A stretch of 64,000 bases of DNA from Streptomyces sp. 11x1 (GTDB taxonomy: Bacteria; Actinomycetota; Actinomycetes; Streptomycetales; Streptomycetaceae), in assembly GCF_032598905.1 (NCBI RefSeq), contig NZ_CP122458.1, positions 3,782,001-3,846,000 on the forward strand, read 5' to 3'. Both the position numbers and the translations under genes were made by a program. Positions 54,377 to 63,138 of this stretch are shown here, piece after piece. Numbering within the stretch: position 1 is the stretch's first letter; each line of letters starts with the position of its first letter. Under the pieces are notes generated by a model that was not told the DNA's origin, searched no databases, and was given only the letters and a program-made list of their open reading frames with translations.

Positions 54377-54814
54377 ATGTCGCTCTACGCCGCCTACGCC
54401 GGCAACCTGGACTCGCGCCTGATGTCCCGCCGCGCCCCCCACTCCCCGTTGCGCGCAACCGGCTGGCTGAACGACTGGCGGCTGACCTTCGGCGGCGAGC
54501 ACATGGGCTGGGAGGGCGCCCTGGCCACCGTCGTGGAGGCCCCCCGCTCCCAGGTCTTCGTGGCCCTCTACGACATCGCCCCCATGGACGAGGACGCGAT
54601 GGACCGGTGGGTCGGCGTCGGGCTGGACATATACCGCCGGATGCGGGTCCGCGTACACACGCTGGACGGTGAGGAACCTGCCTGGGTCTACGTCCTCAAC
54701 GGCTACGAGGGCGGCCTGCCCTCCGCCCGCTATCTGGGTGAGGTCGCGGACGCGGCGGAGTCGGCGGGCGCGCCGCACGACTATGTGATGGAACTCCGCA
54801 AACGCCCCTGCTGA
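54377..54814 (+). CDS. Gamma-glutamylcyclotransferase-like protein
   Basis: This 145-aa protein has the N-terminal LYAAYAGNLD that matches the YGSN substrate loop of the GGCT fold, followed by RLTFGGEHMGWEGALATVVE and a Glu/Asp-rich helix region. The small size and ending RYLGEVADAAESAGAPHDYV are common to actinobacterial members. The family cleaves gamma-glutamyl amines or peptides, but the exact substrate cannot be stated. ATG at 54377 is chosen by homology; the longer frame crosses a repeat. Confidence 0.78.
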   Translation: MSLYAAYAGNLDSRLMSRRAPHSPLRATGWLNDWRLTFGGEHMGWEGALATVVEAPRSQVFVALYDIAPMDEDAMDRWVGVGLDIYRRMRVRVHTLDGEEPAWVYVLNGYEGGLPSARYLGEVADAAESAGAPHDYVMELRKRPC

Positions 54815-54894
54815 GGGGCCGGCCGGGGGGGCGAGCGCCTCCCCCGGTGTTGGAAACGACAAGGCAACGATCCCGATCCCGTGAGCCTGGTCAT

Positions 54895-54906
54895 CTACGC
54901 GCGTAG
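54895..54906. promoter_or_regulatory. Candidate operator CTACGCGCGTAG upstream of PNP gene
   Basis: A perfect 12-bp palindrome 24 bp before the GTG start of the purine nucleoside phosphorylase gene. The right arm runs into TAGGCT, a possible -10 box. The same 12 bases occur before deoC. Confidence 0.6.
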
Positions 54907-54930
54907 GCTCAGACCGGATACCCTCGTCGC

Positions 54931-55755
54931 GTGAACGCATCTCTTCTTCCGGACGACATCCAGGGCGACCCGTACGCCGCCGCCGCCGACGCCGCCGCGC
55001 GCCTGCGTGAGCTGACGGGCGCCGAGACCCACGACGTCGCCCTCGTGATGGGCTCCGGCTGGGCCCCGGCCGTGGACGCCCTGGGCGCGCCCGAGGCCGA
55101 GTTCCAGGTCACCGAGCTGCCCGGCTTCCCACCGCCGGCGGTCGAGGGGCACGGCGGCAAGGTCCGCTCGTACAGGATCGGCGACAAGCGCGCGCTCGTC
55201 TTCCTGGGCCGCACCCACTACTACGAGGGGCGCGGCGTCGCCGCCGTCGCGCACGGCGTCCGTACGGCCGTCGCCGCCGGTGTGAAGACGATCGTCCTCA
55301 CCAACGGCTGCGGTGGTCTGCGCGAGGGCATGCGTCCCGGCCAGCCGGTGCTGATCAGCGACCACCTCAACCTGACGGCGACGTCGCCGATCGTCGGCGC
55401 GAACTTCGTCGACCTCACGGACCTCTACTCCCCGCGCCTGCGCGCCCTGTGCAAGGAGATCGACCCCTCCCTGGAGGAGGGCGTCTACGCGCAGTTCACG
55501 GGCCCGCACTACGAGACCCCGGCGGAGATCCGCATGGCCCGCGTGATCGGCGCGGACCTCGTCGGGATGTCCACGGTCCTGGAGGCCATCGCCGCGCGCG
55601 AGGCGGGCGCCGAGATCCTGGGCATCTCCCTGGTGACGAACCTGGCGGCCGGGATGACGGGCGAGCCCCTCAACCACGAGGAGGTCCTCCAGGCGGGCCG
55701 CGACTCGGCGACCCGCATGGGCGCGCTGCTGACGCAGGTCCTGAACCGGCTGTAG
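54931..55755 (+). CDS. punA: Purine nucleoside phosphorylase
   Basis: This 274-aa enzyme splits purine (deoxy)nucleosides with phosphate into base and (deoxy)ribose-1-phosphate. It has the trimeric PNP signature: VMGSGWAP, the phosphate-binding [20 protein letters not shown], and [12 protein letters not shown] with the family Glu. The base-binding Asn is in VTNLAAGM. The start is GTG at 54931 with no clear ribosome-binding site, so the mRNA may be nearly leaderless from the promoter over the palindrome. Phosphosugar mutase and deoC downstream complete the pathway. Confidence 0.93.
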   Translation: MNASLLPDDIQGDPYAAAADAAARLRELTGAETHDVALVMGSGWAPAVDALGAPEAEFQVTELPGFPPPAVEGHGGKVRSYRIGDKRALVFLGRTHYYEGRGVAAVAHGVRTAVAAGVKTIVLTNGCGGLREGMRPGQPVLISDHLNLTATSPIVGANFVDLTDLYSPRLRALCKEIDPSLEEGVYAQFTGPHYETPAEIRMARVIGADLVGMSTVLEAIAAREAGAEILGISLVTNLAAGMTGEPLNHEEVLQAGRDSATRMGALLTQVLNRL

Positions 55756-55800
55756 CGCGGAGGGCTCCGCCGGGGGCGCGTTCTTCGGGTGGCGGCCCGG

Positions 55801-55960
55801 TGGGGGTTCTCGCGCAGTTCCCCGCGCCCCTGAAGAGCACGGGCTGCGCCCTGCGCTTTTCAGGCCCGCCGCCCCTCGCCTTTCAGGCCGCGTGAGTGGC
55901 TCTTCAGGCCCGCAGGGGCCTGGTCTTTCAGGGGCGCGGGGAACTGCGCGAGAACCCCCA
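55801..55960. repeat. 34-bp perfect inverted repeat (two type A cores)
   Basis: 55801-55834 and 55927-55960 are exact reverse complements over 34 bp, each ending in the type A core. The 92-bp spacer contains further TTTCAGGCC repeats and GC-rich hairpins. It lies after punA and could be a large cruciform or terminator. Confidence 0.9.
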
Positions 55961-55992
55961 TCGGACCCGCACCCGAAACCCACGACGGGCGG

Positions 55993-56045
55993 GGTCAAAG
56001 GGGCGCAGCCCCTGGGATGGGTCGGGTAGGGGCGGCGGGGGCGAG
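55993..56045. repeat. Tail shared with the hutH-side composite repeat
   Basis: Starts GGGGTCAAAGGGGCGCAGCC and ends GGGTAGGGGCGGCGGGGGCG. About 53 bp, nearly the same as about 37031-37089. Both copies stand directly beside a composite inverted repeat. Confidence 0.75.
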
Positions 56046-56108
56046 CACAATCGAACCGACGGCACAGCAGAAGACCGACGGCAGACATAGAACGAGAGGT
56101 TGACCCCC

Positions 56109-57740
56109 GTGCACGACGACCTGATCGCCCGCGCCAAGGCGTGGCTGGCCGAGGACCCCGACCCGGACACCCGGGACGAACTCGGCAGGCTGATCGACGC
56201 GGCGGACACGGCGGAACTGACCACCCGCTTCTCCGGCACGCTCCAGTTCGGCACGGCCGGCCTCCGGGGCGAACTCGGCGCCGGCCCCATGCGCATGAAC
56301 CGCGCGGTCGTCATCCGCGCCGCCGCCGGCCTCGCCGCTTACCTCAACAAACAGGGCGACACCGGCGGCCTGGTCGTCATCGGCTACGACGCACGCCACA
56401 AGTCCGCCGACTTCGCCCGCGACACGGCCGCCGTGATGACCGGCGCGGGCCTGCGCGCGGCCGTCCTCCCCCGCCCCCTGCCCACGCCCGTCCTGGCCTT
56501 CGCCATAAGGCATCTGGGCGCGGTGGCCGGCGTGGAGGTCACGGCCAGCCACAACCCGCCGCGCGACAACGGCTACAAGGTCTACCTGGGCGACGGCTCC
56601 CAGATCGTGCCCCCGGCCGACGCCGGGATCGCGGCCGAGATCGACGCCGTACGCTCCCTCGACGACGTGCCCCGCCCGGACGCCGGCTGGGACACCCTCG
56701 ACGACAGCGTCCTGGAGGCCTATCTGGCCCGTACGGACGCGGTGCTCGCCCCCGGTTCCCCGCGGACCGCCCGCACGGTCTACACGGCCATGCACGGCGT
56801 CGGCCGGGACACCCTGCTCGCTGCCTTCGCCCGGGCCGGCTTCCCCGAACCCGTCCTCGTCGCCGAGCAGGCGGACCCGGACCCGGAGTTCCCGACGGTC
56901 GCCTTCCCGAACCCGGAGGAGCCCGGCGCGATGGACCTCGCCTTCGCGAAGGCCCGCGAGACGGACCCCGACCTGATCGTGGCGAACGACCCGGACGCGG
57001 ACCGCTGCGCCGTGGCCGTGAAGGACGGCACCGACTGGCGCATGCTGCGCGGCGACGAGGTCGGCGCGCTCCTCGCCACCCACCTGGTCGCGCGCGGCGC
57101 CCGGGGCACCTTCGCCGAGTCGATCGTCTCCTCCTCCCTCCTCGGCCGTATCGCCGAGAAGGCGGGCCTCCCCTACGAGGAGACCCTGACCGGCTTCAAG
57201 TGGATCGCCCGCGTCGAGGGCCTGCGCTACGGCTACGAGGAGGCACTCGGCTACTGCGTCGACCCCGAGGGCGTCCGCGACAAGGACGGCATCACGGCGG
57301 CTCTGCTCATCACGGAACTCGCCTCGCGGCTGAAGGAGGAGGGCCGCACCCTCCTCGACCTGCTGGACGACATCGCCGTCGAGCACGGGCTGCACGCCAC
57401 CGACCAGCTCTCGGTCCGCGTCCAGGACCTCTCGCTCATCGCCAGCGCGATGGAACGGCTCCGCGAGCGGCCGCCGACCGCCCTGGCCGGCCTGCCCGTC
57501 ACCCGGGCCGAGGACCTGACCCGGGGCACGGACCGGCTCCCGCCCACGGACGGCCTGCGCTACACGCTCGACGGCGCCCGTGTCATCGTCCGCCCCAGCG
57601 GCACGGAGCCCAAGCTCAAGTGCTACCTGGAGGTCGTGGTGCCCGTCGCCGACCCGACCGCCCTCCCGGCGGCCCGCGCGAAGGCGACGGAGCTGCTGAC
57701 CGGCATCAAGCGGGACCTCTCGGCGGCAGCGGGCATCTGA
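56109..57740 (+). CDS. Phospho-sugar mutase (phosphopentomutase/phosphomannomutase family)
   Basis: This 543-aa alpha-D-phosphohexomutase superfamily enzyme has the phosphoserine loop TASHNPPRDNGYKVY (Ser at about residue 147), the metal loop NDPDADRC, the sugar-specificity region (GFKWIARV, EEALGYCV) and the phosphate-binding RPSGTEPKLK. The length and EALGYCV pattern resemble the bacterial PGM2-like group, which acts on ribose-1-phosphate or glucose-1,6-bisphosphate. Its place between PNP and deoC favours phosphopentomutase. Start: GTG 56109 with GAGAGG at 56094-56099; a TTG at 56100 lacks room for a ribosome-binding site. Confidence 0.88.
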   Translation: MHDDLIARAKAWLAEDPDPDTRDELGRLIDAADTAELTTRFSGTLQFGTAGLRGELGAGPMRMNRAVVIRAAAGLAAYLNKQGDTGGLVVIGYDARHKSADFARDTAAVMTGAGLRAAVLPRPLPTPVLAFAIRHLGAVAGVEVTASHNPPRDNGYKVYLGDGSQIVPPADAGIAAEIDAVRSLDDVPRPDAGWDTLDDSVLEAYLARTDAVLAPGSPRTARTVYTAMHGVGRDTLLAAFARAGFPEPVLVAEQADPDPEFPTVAFPNPEEPGAMDLAFAKARETDPDLIVANDPDADRCAVAVKDGTDWRMLRGDEVGALLATHLVARGARGTFAESIVSSSLLGRIAEKAGLPYEETLTGFKWIARVEGLRYGYEEALGYCVDPEGVRDKDGITAALLITELASRLKEEGRTLLDLLDDIAVEHGLHATDQLSVRVQDLSLIASAMERLRERPPTALAGLPVTRAEDLTRGTDRLPPTDGLRYTLDGARVIVRPSGTEPKLKCYLEVVVPVADPTALPAARAKATELLTGIKRDLSAAAGI

Positions 57741-57760
57741 CCCCGCCCCTCCTCGCACAC

Positions 57761-57794
57761 GGAGGTCCCGGCCGATGCACCGGCCGGGACCTCC
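57761..57794. terminator. Bidirectional terminator after the mutase
   Basis: A perfect 14-bp stem (57761-57774 with 57781-57794) with loop ATGCAC, between convergent gene ends at 57740 and 57875. Confidence 0.88.
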
Positions 57795-57874
57795 GCCATG
57801 CGCGCGCCGACGAGACGGCGAGGCACGGTCCGCCGACCTCACCGGCTCCAGGCTCCACGGCGCCGGCACAGCCT

Positions 57875-59641
57875 CTACGGCACCAGCACCAGCACCGCCG
57901 CCCACCCCACGGCGAGCACCGCACTCAGCGGCCACAGCGGTAGTCCCCGCCCCACGTACTCCCCCTCCGGCCGCAGCGACGGCTCCTGCCACAGGGCGGT
58001 GATCTCGGCGGCGGTCCTCTCGTACGGGTGAACGAGCCGCAGCTTGCGCTCCAGCCAGCGCCAGCGTTCCGCCCGGACGCTCCACAGCTCGAACGACTCC
58101 TGGCGGCTGCCCACCGTCAGCACGGCACCGGCGCACCGCACGGTCGCGAGGTCGTCCCACGTGACGTGCCGGGGCCTGCCCCAGCCGCTCAGCCACAGCC
58201 CCGAACGGTCGGCCGTGATGCGCCAGGTGAGCATCTGGGGCAGCGTCAGGACGCCGAAGAGGCCGAGGAGGCCCCCGAGGACGTAGCGCGTCGGTCCGTC
58301 CGGGTAGAGCCCCACGGCGGCGGTCACGGCGATCATGAACAGGGCGGCGGACCAGTCCGGCCAGCCCGCCCGCCAGCGCCGCAGGGACACCGGCGCGTCC
58401 CCCAGCCGCGCCCGGCTCTCCGTGACGGCCGTGGCCCGCAGCTCCTCGTGGACCGTGTGCCGCTTCGCCCCGGCACGCTGCCGGGCGGCCCGGTGCCGTA
58501 CGGTCCGGTCGGACAGGGGCCGCACGGGTCCGCTGGACGACTCGACGACCAGTTCCGCGGGCGCACCGCCCTCGGCGGACGCCGGCTTTTCCAGGTCCAC
58601 CGGTCCACCGGCCCCGCCCGGGGCCTCCGGCGTCTCCGCCGCGCTGACGATCACGATCTCGGCGCCGTCGTGGGGCAGCCCGTACAGCACGGCCTCGCGC
58701 AGGGGACCGGGCTGGTCGTCGTCCTCGTCGACGCCCTCGACGGCGTCGAGGAGCGCGTCCCGCTCCGACCGGCCGTCGCGCTTCTCGGCCTCTTCGGCGT
58801 CTTCGTCGTCTTCGTCGTACCACTGCTCGGTGGCGACCGTGAACAACGGCCGCAGCGCCGCCATGTCGTCGGCGGCGAACACTTCCGCGTCCCCGTCGGC
58901 GCCGTCGCGGACGAGCACCCGCAGCACCGGCACGGGAGCGCCCCGCAGCGCGGCGGACCGACGGCGGCCCAGCAGCCCGGAGAGCGACGTGGTGAGTCCC
59001 CAGCCGACCACGAACCAGCCGACGAGCGTGGCCTCGTGCCGGTCGGTGGCGACGTCCCAGCCGGAGACGGCGGAGAGCATCCCCGCGCCGACCACGGTCA
59101 GCACGGCCCCGAAACCCATGAGGAACCGCCCGCGCCGCAGCGGCCCGACCTGGTCCGGCACCGTGGCCGTGACCCCCTCGGTGGCCGCGAGCGCCCACTG
59201 CCGCTGGAGTCGGCGCTTGCTCAGCCGGATCTCGGCCGCCGCCCAGGTGAAGGTCGCGGCGAGGAGGCCCACCAGGGTCGGCACGTCGTGCGAGCCGCCG
59301 AACCAGGCGAGCAGAAGCAGCAGGGCGGGCGCGGAGAACCGTACGACCTCGGGCCTGACCAGGGTCCACACCAGCTGCAACGGCACCAGCGCGGCGAGGG
59401 CGGCGGGCACCTCCACGAAGTTCGCCAGCCAGAAGCCGACGATCAGGCCACCCGGGACCACGGCGAGCAGATGCAGGGGCCGCGTCCGCGCGGGCACCCA
59501 CAGGGGCGGCCGGGTCCGCGCCCAGACCTCCGTCTTCTCCCCGCTCCAGGCGACGCTGCCGTCGGGCACGGCGAACGCGGGCAGGGGGCACGGCGGTGGG
59601 GAGACCCCGGCCGGGAACTGGGGCTCAAGCTCGGTACTCAT
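57875..59641 (-). CDS. Multi-span membrane protein with PH-like domain
   Basis: This 588-aa protein has an N-terminal group of about six membrane helices (residues 55-235), a long acidic/Arg-rich cytoplasmic loop (about 250-430) and a further helix pair before a PH-like module with SGLWLSGWGRPRHVTWDDLATVRCAG and RQESFELWSVRAERWRWLERKL. A final helix closes it. The pattern of a bPH domain preceded by helices is shared with the smaller gene upstream (59874-60545). Function unknown. ATG at 59641 is clear. Confidence 0.7.
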   Translation of the reverse strand: MSTELEPQFPAGVSPPPCPLPAFAVPDGSVAWSGEKTEVWARTRPPLWVPARTRPLHLLAVVPGGLIVGFWLANFVEVPAALAALVPLQLVWTLVRPEVVRFSAPALLLLLAWFGGSHDVPTLVGLLAATFTWAAAEIRLSKRRLQRQWALAATEGVTATVPDQVGPLRRGRFLMGFGAVLTVVGAGMLSAVSGWDVATDRHEATLVGWFVVGWGLTTSLSGLLGRRRSAALRGAPVPVLRVLVRDGADGDAEVFAADDMAALRPLFTVATEQWYDEDDEDAEEAEKRDGRSERDALLDAVEGVDEDDDQPGPLREAVLYGLPHDGAEIVIVSAAETPEAPGGAGGPVDLEKPASAEGGAPAELVVESSSGPVRPLSDRTVRHRAARQRAGAKRHTVHEELRATAVTESRARLGDAPVSLRRWRAGWPDWSAALFMIAVTAAVGLYPDGPTRYVLGGLLGLFGVLTLPQMLTWRITADRSGLWLSGWGRPRHVTWDDLATVRCAGAVLTVGSRQESFELWSVRAERWRWLERKLRLVHPYERTAAEITALWQEPSLRPEGEYVGRGLPLWPLSAVLAVGWAAVLVLVP

Positions 59642-59793
59642 CGTTGTGTGGACACTCCGGCCGCCGTCGTGGTTGCGCCGCGCGGTCCGACACGATCCAA
59701 GCGGGCCAGGCTGTGAAGGCGGGACACACGAGCAGCGCCACCCTAGAACAGACGTCCGGTGTTCCTCACCGAAACGACTTCCCGGAGCTCCAC

Positions 59794-59888
59794 GTCACAC
59801 CGGGCCAATGTCACACCGGACCACGTCGCACCGGGCCAGTGCCACACCAGGCCGATGTCAGACCAGGCCGATGTCACCCCAGCGCGAT
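59794..59888. repeat. Imperfect tandem repeat, six 15-16-bp units
   Basis: Six units in a row modelled on GTCACACCGGGCCAAT (second unit 15 bp, others 16 bp), drifting to GTCAGACCAGGCCGAT. The last unit includes the stop codon and final codons of the PH-domain gene, so the repeat invades the coding end. Confidence 0.85.
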
Positions 59889-60545
59889 CAGTACCGCCAA
59901 CAGCACGGCCCCGGCCGCCGCGGGCCCCACGATCTCCCAGGCCCACCGCACGCTCGGCTCCCCCTGCGCCCCGGCCGCCTTCGCCCGCGCCTCGCACAGG
60001 TCCCGCAGATCGACCATGACCTGATCGGCCTCCGCCCGCACGGGCCGCCCGGCGTCGGCGGTGAGCCCGTCACCGCCGCCCTTGGCGCCCCGACGCGCCT
60101 CCCGGGCCTGCTGCCGATGGGCCTTCTTGCGCCCCCGCAGCGAGACGGGGATCGCCCAGAGCTGGTACTTGGTGCCGCTCTCGTCGATGACCTCGTTCGT
60201 GTAGCCGGACCGCAGCGACACCACGCTCGCCCAGGGCAGCTCGATCACCCGGAACGGATTGCGCACCCGCAGCCGGTCGTCGTTGGCGAACACAGCCGGC
60301 CGCACCGAGAACGCGACCACCACCGGCACGGCCACCAGCATCGAGGCCAGCGCCAGCCAGGGCGTACGCCCGTCGCCGGACACCACGGCGTCCCCACCGA
60401 GCCAGGCGATCAGCCCGAGCAGCAGCACGCCGCCCACGAGCCCGGCGGGCGACCGGTAGGCCCGGTCCTTGTAGACGGGCTTGTCGTCGGGCCTGTTGTC
60501 GGGCTTGCCGGGCGTCGACGCGGAGGCCTGATCCGAGGTGCTCAT
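59874..60545 (-). CDS. PH-domain membrane protein
   Basis: This 223-aa protein has two adjacent membrane helices (SPAGLVGGVLLLGLIAWLGG and WLALASMLVAVPVVVAFSV), then a bacterial PH-like module (DDRLRVRNPFRVIELPWASVVSLRSGYTNEVIDESGTKYQLW), an Arg-rich helical stretch and a C-terminal membrane helix. PH-like modules of this kind are common in actinobacterial membrane proteins of unknown role. The ATG at 60545 is used; a longer frame to 60758 overlaps deoC antisense. It is divergent from deoC. Confidence 0.78.
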   Translation of the reverse strand: MSTSDQASASTPGKPDNRPDDKPVYKDRAYRSPAGLVGGVLLLGLIAWLGGDAVVSGDGRTPWLALASMLVAVPVVVAFSVRPAVFANDDRLRVRNPFRVIELPWASVVSLRSGYTNEVIDESGTKYQLWAIPVSLRGRKKAHRQQAREARRGAKGGGDGLTADAGRPVRAEADQVMVDLRDLCEARAKAAGAQGEPSVRWAWEIVGPAAAGAVLLAVLIALG

Positions 60546-60602
60546 ACGTCCGATTCTGCACGATGGCGCGCACCTGCCCGCAGCCGAGGTCGCGCCCCGC
60601 GC

Positions 60603-60629
60603 GGGGCGCGGGGAACCGCGCGACGAGCC
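60603..60629. repeat. Degenerate type A repeat near deoC
   Basis: GGGGCGCGGGGAACCGCGCG followed by ACGAGCC, the type A core with one base changed. It lies in the PH-domain/deoC divergent gap. Confidence 0.65.
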
Positions 60630-60711
60630 ACGGACGGCTCGCACGCGCCGGAGACGGCACGCACCCGCCCCGCCCCCGCCTGTCGGAACAATCCTGAGGG
60701 CTGTACACCTG

Positions 60712-60723
60712 CTACGCGCGTAG
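60712..60723. promoter_or_regulatory. Candidate operator CTACGCGCGTAG upstream of deoC
   Basis: Identical to the palindrome at 54895-54906. It ends 13 bp before the deoC GTG, with TAGATAT (a possible -10) overlapping its right arm. Confidence 0.6.
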
Positions 60724-60736
60724 ATATGCTCGTCTG

Positions 60737-61696
60737 GTGACCATGTCCACAGCTGCACCCCACGCTCTCGCCGACGTCACCGCGTCCGACAGCACGCTGC
60801 GCCGCTTCCTCCACGGGCTGCCCGGCGTCGACCCGGTCGGCCTGGAGGCGCGCGCCGCCTCCCTCGGCACCCGTTCCATCAAGACGACCGCCAAGGCGTA
60901 CGCCATCGACCTGGCCATCTCCATGGTCGACCTGACGACCCTGGAAGGCGCGGACACCCCCGGCAAGATCCGGTCCCTGGGCGCCAAGGCGGTCCTCCCC
61001 GACCCCACCGACCGCACCACGCCCGCCACCGCCGCGGTCTGCGTCTACCCCGACATGGTGCCCGCCGCGAAGGCCGCCGTCGCCGGCTCCACCGTGAAGG
61101 TCGCCTCCGTGGCCACCGCCTTTCCGGCCGGCCGCTCCCCCCTCGCCGTGAAGCTGGCGGACGTCCGCGAGGCCGTCTCCGCGGGCGCCGACGAGATCGA
61201 CATGGTCATCGACCGCGGCGCGTTCCTCGCGGGGAACTACCTCAAGGTCCACGAGGAGATCACCGCGGTGAAGGAGGCCTGCGGCACCGCGGCCCGCCTG
61301 AAGGTCATCTTCGAGACGGGCGAGCTCTCGACCTACGACAACATCCGCCGGGCCAGCTGGCTCGGCATGCTCGCCGGCGCGGACTTCATCAAGACGTCCA
61401 CCGGCAAGGTCGCGGTGAACGCCACGCCCGCCAACACCCTCCTCATGCTGGAGGCCGTCCGCGACTTCCGCGCCCAGACCGGCGTCCAGGTCGGTGTGAA
61501 GCCCGCCGGCGGCATCCGCACCACCAAGGACGCGATCAAGTTCCTCGTCCTGGTCAACGAGACCGTCGGCGAGGACTGGCTGGACAACCACTGGTTCCGC
61601 TTCGGCGCGTCCTCGCTCCTCAACGACCTGCTGATGCAGCGCCAGAAGCTGGCCACCGGCCGCTACTCCGGCCCCGACTACGTGACGGTGGACTGA
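60737..61696 (+). CDS. deoC: Deoxyribose-phosphate aldolase
   Basis: This 319-aa class I aldolase cleaves deoxyribose-5-phosphate to glyceraldehyde-3-phosphate and acetaldehyde. The Schiff-base lysine is in FIKTSTGK, and EIDMVIDRGAFL and VGVKPAGGIRT are the other conserved active-site strands. The length matches the longer animal-type and actinobacterial DeoC. The start is GTG 60737 or ATG 60743. An aldehyde dehydrogenase gene follows 5 bp later, well placed to oxidise the acetaldehyde. The palindrome just upstream is shared with the PNP gene. Confidence 0.94.
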   Translation: MTMSTAAPHALADVTASDSTLRRFLHGLPGVDPVGLEARAASLGTRSIKTTAKAYAIDLAISMVDLTTLEGADTPGKIRSLGAKAVLPDPTDRTTPATAAVCVYPDMVPAAKAAVAGSTVKVASVATAFPAGRSPLAVKLADVREAVSAGADEIDMVIDRGAFLAGNYLKVHEEITAVKEACGTAARLKVIFETGELSTYDNIRRASWLGMLAGADFIKTSTGKVAVNATPANTLLMLEAVRDFRAQTGVQVGVKPAGGIRTTKDAIKFLVLVNETVGEDWLDNHWFRFGASSLLNDLLMQRQKLATGRYSGPDYVTVD

Positions 61697-61701
61697 TCCC
61701 C

Positions 61702-63138
61702 ATGGCTTCCGCATTCGAATACGCACCGGCCCCCGAGTCCCGGGCGATCGTCGACATCGCCCCCTCCTACGGCCTGTTCATCGACGGCGAGTTCACCGAG
61801 GCCGCCGACGGCAAGGTCTTCAAGACGGTCAGCCCCGCCTCCGAGGAGGTCCTCTCCGAGATCGCCCAGGCGGGCGAGGCGGACGTGGACCGCGCCGTAC
61901 AGGCGGCCCGCAGGGCGTTCGAGAAGTGGTCGGCCCTGCCCGGCACGGAGCGCGCGAAGTACCTCTTCCGCATCGCCCGCATCATCCAGGAGCGCTCCCG
62001 CGAGCTGGCCGTCCTCGAAACCCTGGACAACGGCAAGCCGATCAAGGAGACCCGCGACGCCGACCTCCCCCTGGTCGCCGCGCACTTCTTCTACTACGCG
62101 GGCTGGGCCGACAAGCTCGACCACGCCGGCTACGGCGCGAGCCCCCGCCCCCTCGGCGTGGCGGGCCAGGTCATCCCCTGGAACTTCCCGCTCCTGATGC
62201 TGGCGTGGAAGATCGCCCCGGCCCTGGCGACGGGCAACACGGTCGTCCTGAAGCCCGCGGAGACCACCCCCCTCTCGGCGCTGTTCTTCGCGGACGTCTG
62301 CCGTCAGGCGGGCCTGCCCAAGGGCGTCGTCAACATCCTCCCGGGATACGGCGACACGGGCGCGGCCCTGGTCGCGCACCCGGACGTGAACAAGGTCGCC
62401 TTCACCGGCTCCACCGCGGTCGGCAAGCAGATCGCGAAGACGGTCGCGGGCACCCGCAAGAAGCTCACCCTCGAACTGGGCGGCAAGGGCGCGAACATCG
62501 TCTTCGACGACGCGCCCATCGACCAGGCCGTCGAGGGCATCGTGAACGGCATCTTCTTCAACCAGGGCCAGGTCTGCTGCGCGGGTTCCCGCCTGCTGGT
62601 CCAGGAGTCGATCCAGGACGAGCTGCTCGACTCCCTCAAGCGCCGCCTGTCGACCCTCCGTCTCGGCGACCCGCTGGACAAGAACACGGACATCGGCGCG
62701 ATCAACTCCGAGGAGCAGCTCACCCGGATCACCTCGCTCGTCGAGCGCGGCGAGTCGGAGGGCGCCGAGCGCTGGTCCCCGGCCTGCGAACTGCCCACCG
62801 CCGGCTACTGGTTCGCCCCGACGCTCTTCACGAACGTCACGCAGGCGCACACCATCGCCCGTGACGAGATCTTCGGTCCGGTCCTGTCCGTCCTCACCTT
62901 CCGCACCCCGGACGAGGCGGTCGCCAAGGCCAACAACACCCAGTACGGTCTGTCGGCGGGCATCTGGACCGAGAAGGGCTCCCGGATCCTGGCCGTCGCG
63001 AACAAGCTGCGCGCGGGTGTCGTCTGGTCCAACACGTTCAACAAGTTCGACCCGACGTCGCCGTTCGGCGGCTACAAGGAGTCGGGCTTCGGCCGCGAGG
63101 GCGGCCGCCACGGCCTGGAGGCGTACCTCGATGTCTGA
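61702..63138 (+). CDS. Aldehyde dehydrogenase
   Basis: This 478-aa NAD(P)-dependent aldehyde dehydrogenase has the cofactor strand VIPWNFPLLMLAWK, the general-base Glu in LELGGKGAN, the catalytic Cys in GQVCCAGSR and the EIFGPVLSV segment. It starts 5 bp after deoC and its stop overlaps the next gene, so it belongs to the deo operon. Oxidation of the acetaldehyde released by DeoC is the likely role, by context and not by a specific residue. Confidence 0.92.
   Translation: MASAFEYAPAPESRAIVDIAPSYGLFIDGEFTEAADGKVFKTVSPASEEVLSEIAQAGEADVDRAVQAARRAFEKWSALPGTERAKYLFRIARIIQERSRELAVLETLDNGKPIKETRDADLPLVAAHFFYYAGWADKLDHAGYGASPRPLGVAGQVIPWNFPLLMLAWKIAPALATGNTVVLKPAETTPLSALFFADVCRQAGLPKGVVNILPGYGDTGAALVAHPDVNKVAFTGSTAVGKQIAKTVAGTRKKLTLELGGKGANIVFDDAPIDQAVEGIVNGIFFNQGQVCCAGSRLLVQESIQDELLDSLKRRLSTLRLGDPLDKNTDIGAINSEEQLTRITSLVERGESEGAERWSPACELPTAGYWFAPTLFTNVTQAHTIARDEIFGPVLSVLTFRTPDEAVAKANNTQYGLSAGIWTEKGSRILAVANKLRAGVVWSNTFNKFDPTSPFGGYKESGFGREGGRHGLEAYLDV

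Noticed and set aside
55995..59591. 1198-codon leftward frame opposite the mutase and across the PH-domain gene
   Set aside because: It spans two supported genes, a terminator and repeats, and reads as low-complexity Arg/Gly/Ala sequence.
59794..59888. Tandem repeat considered as a CRISPR array
   Set aside because: Units are contiguous, imperfect and only 15-16 bp, with no unique spacers and no cas genes nearby.
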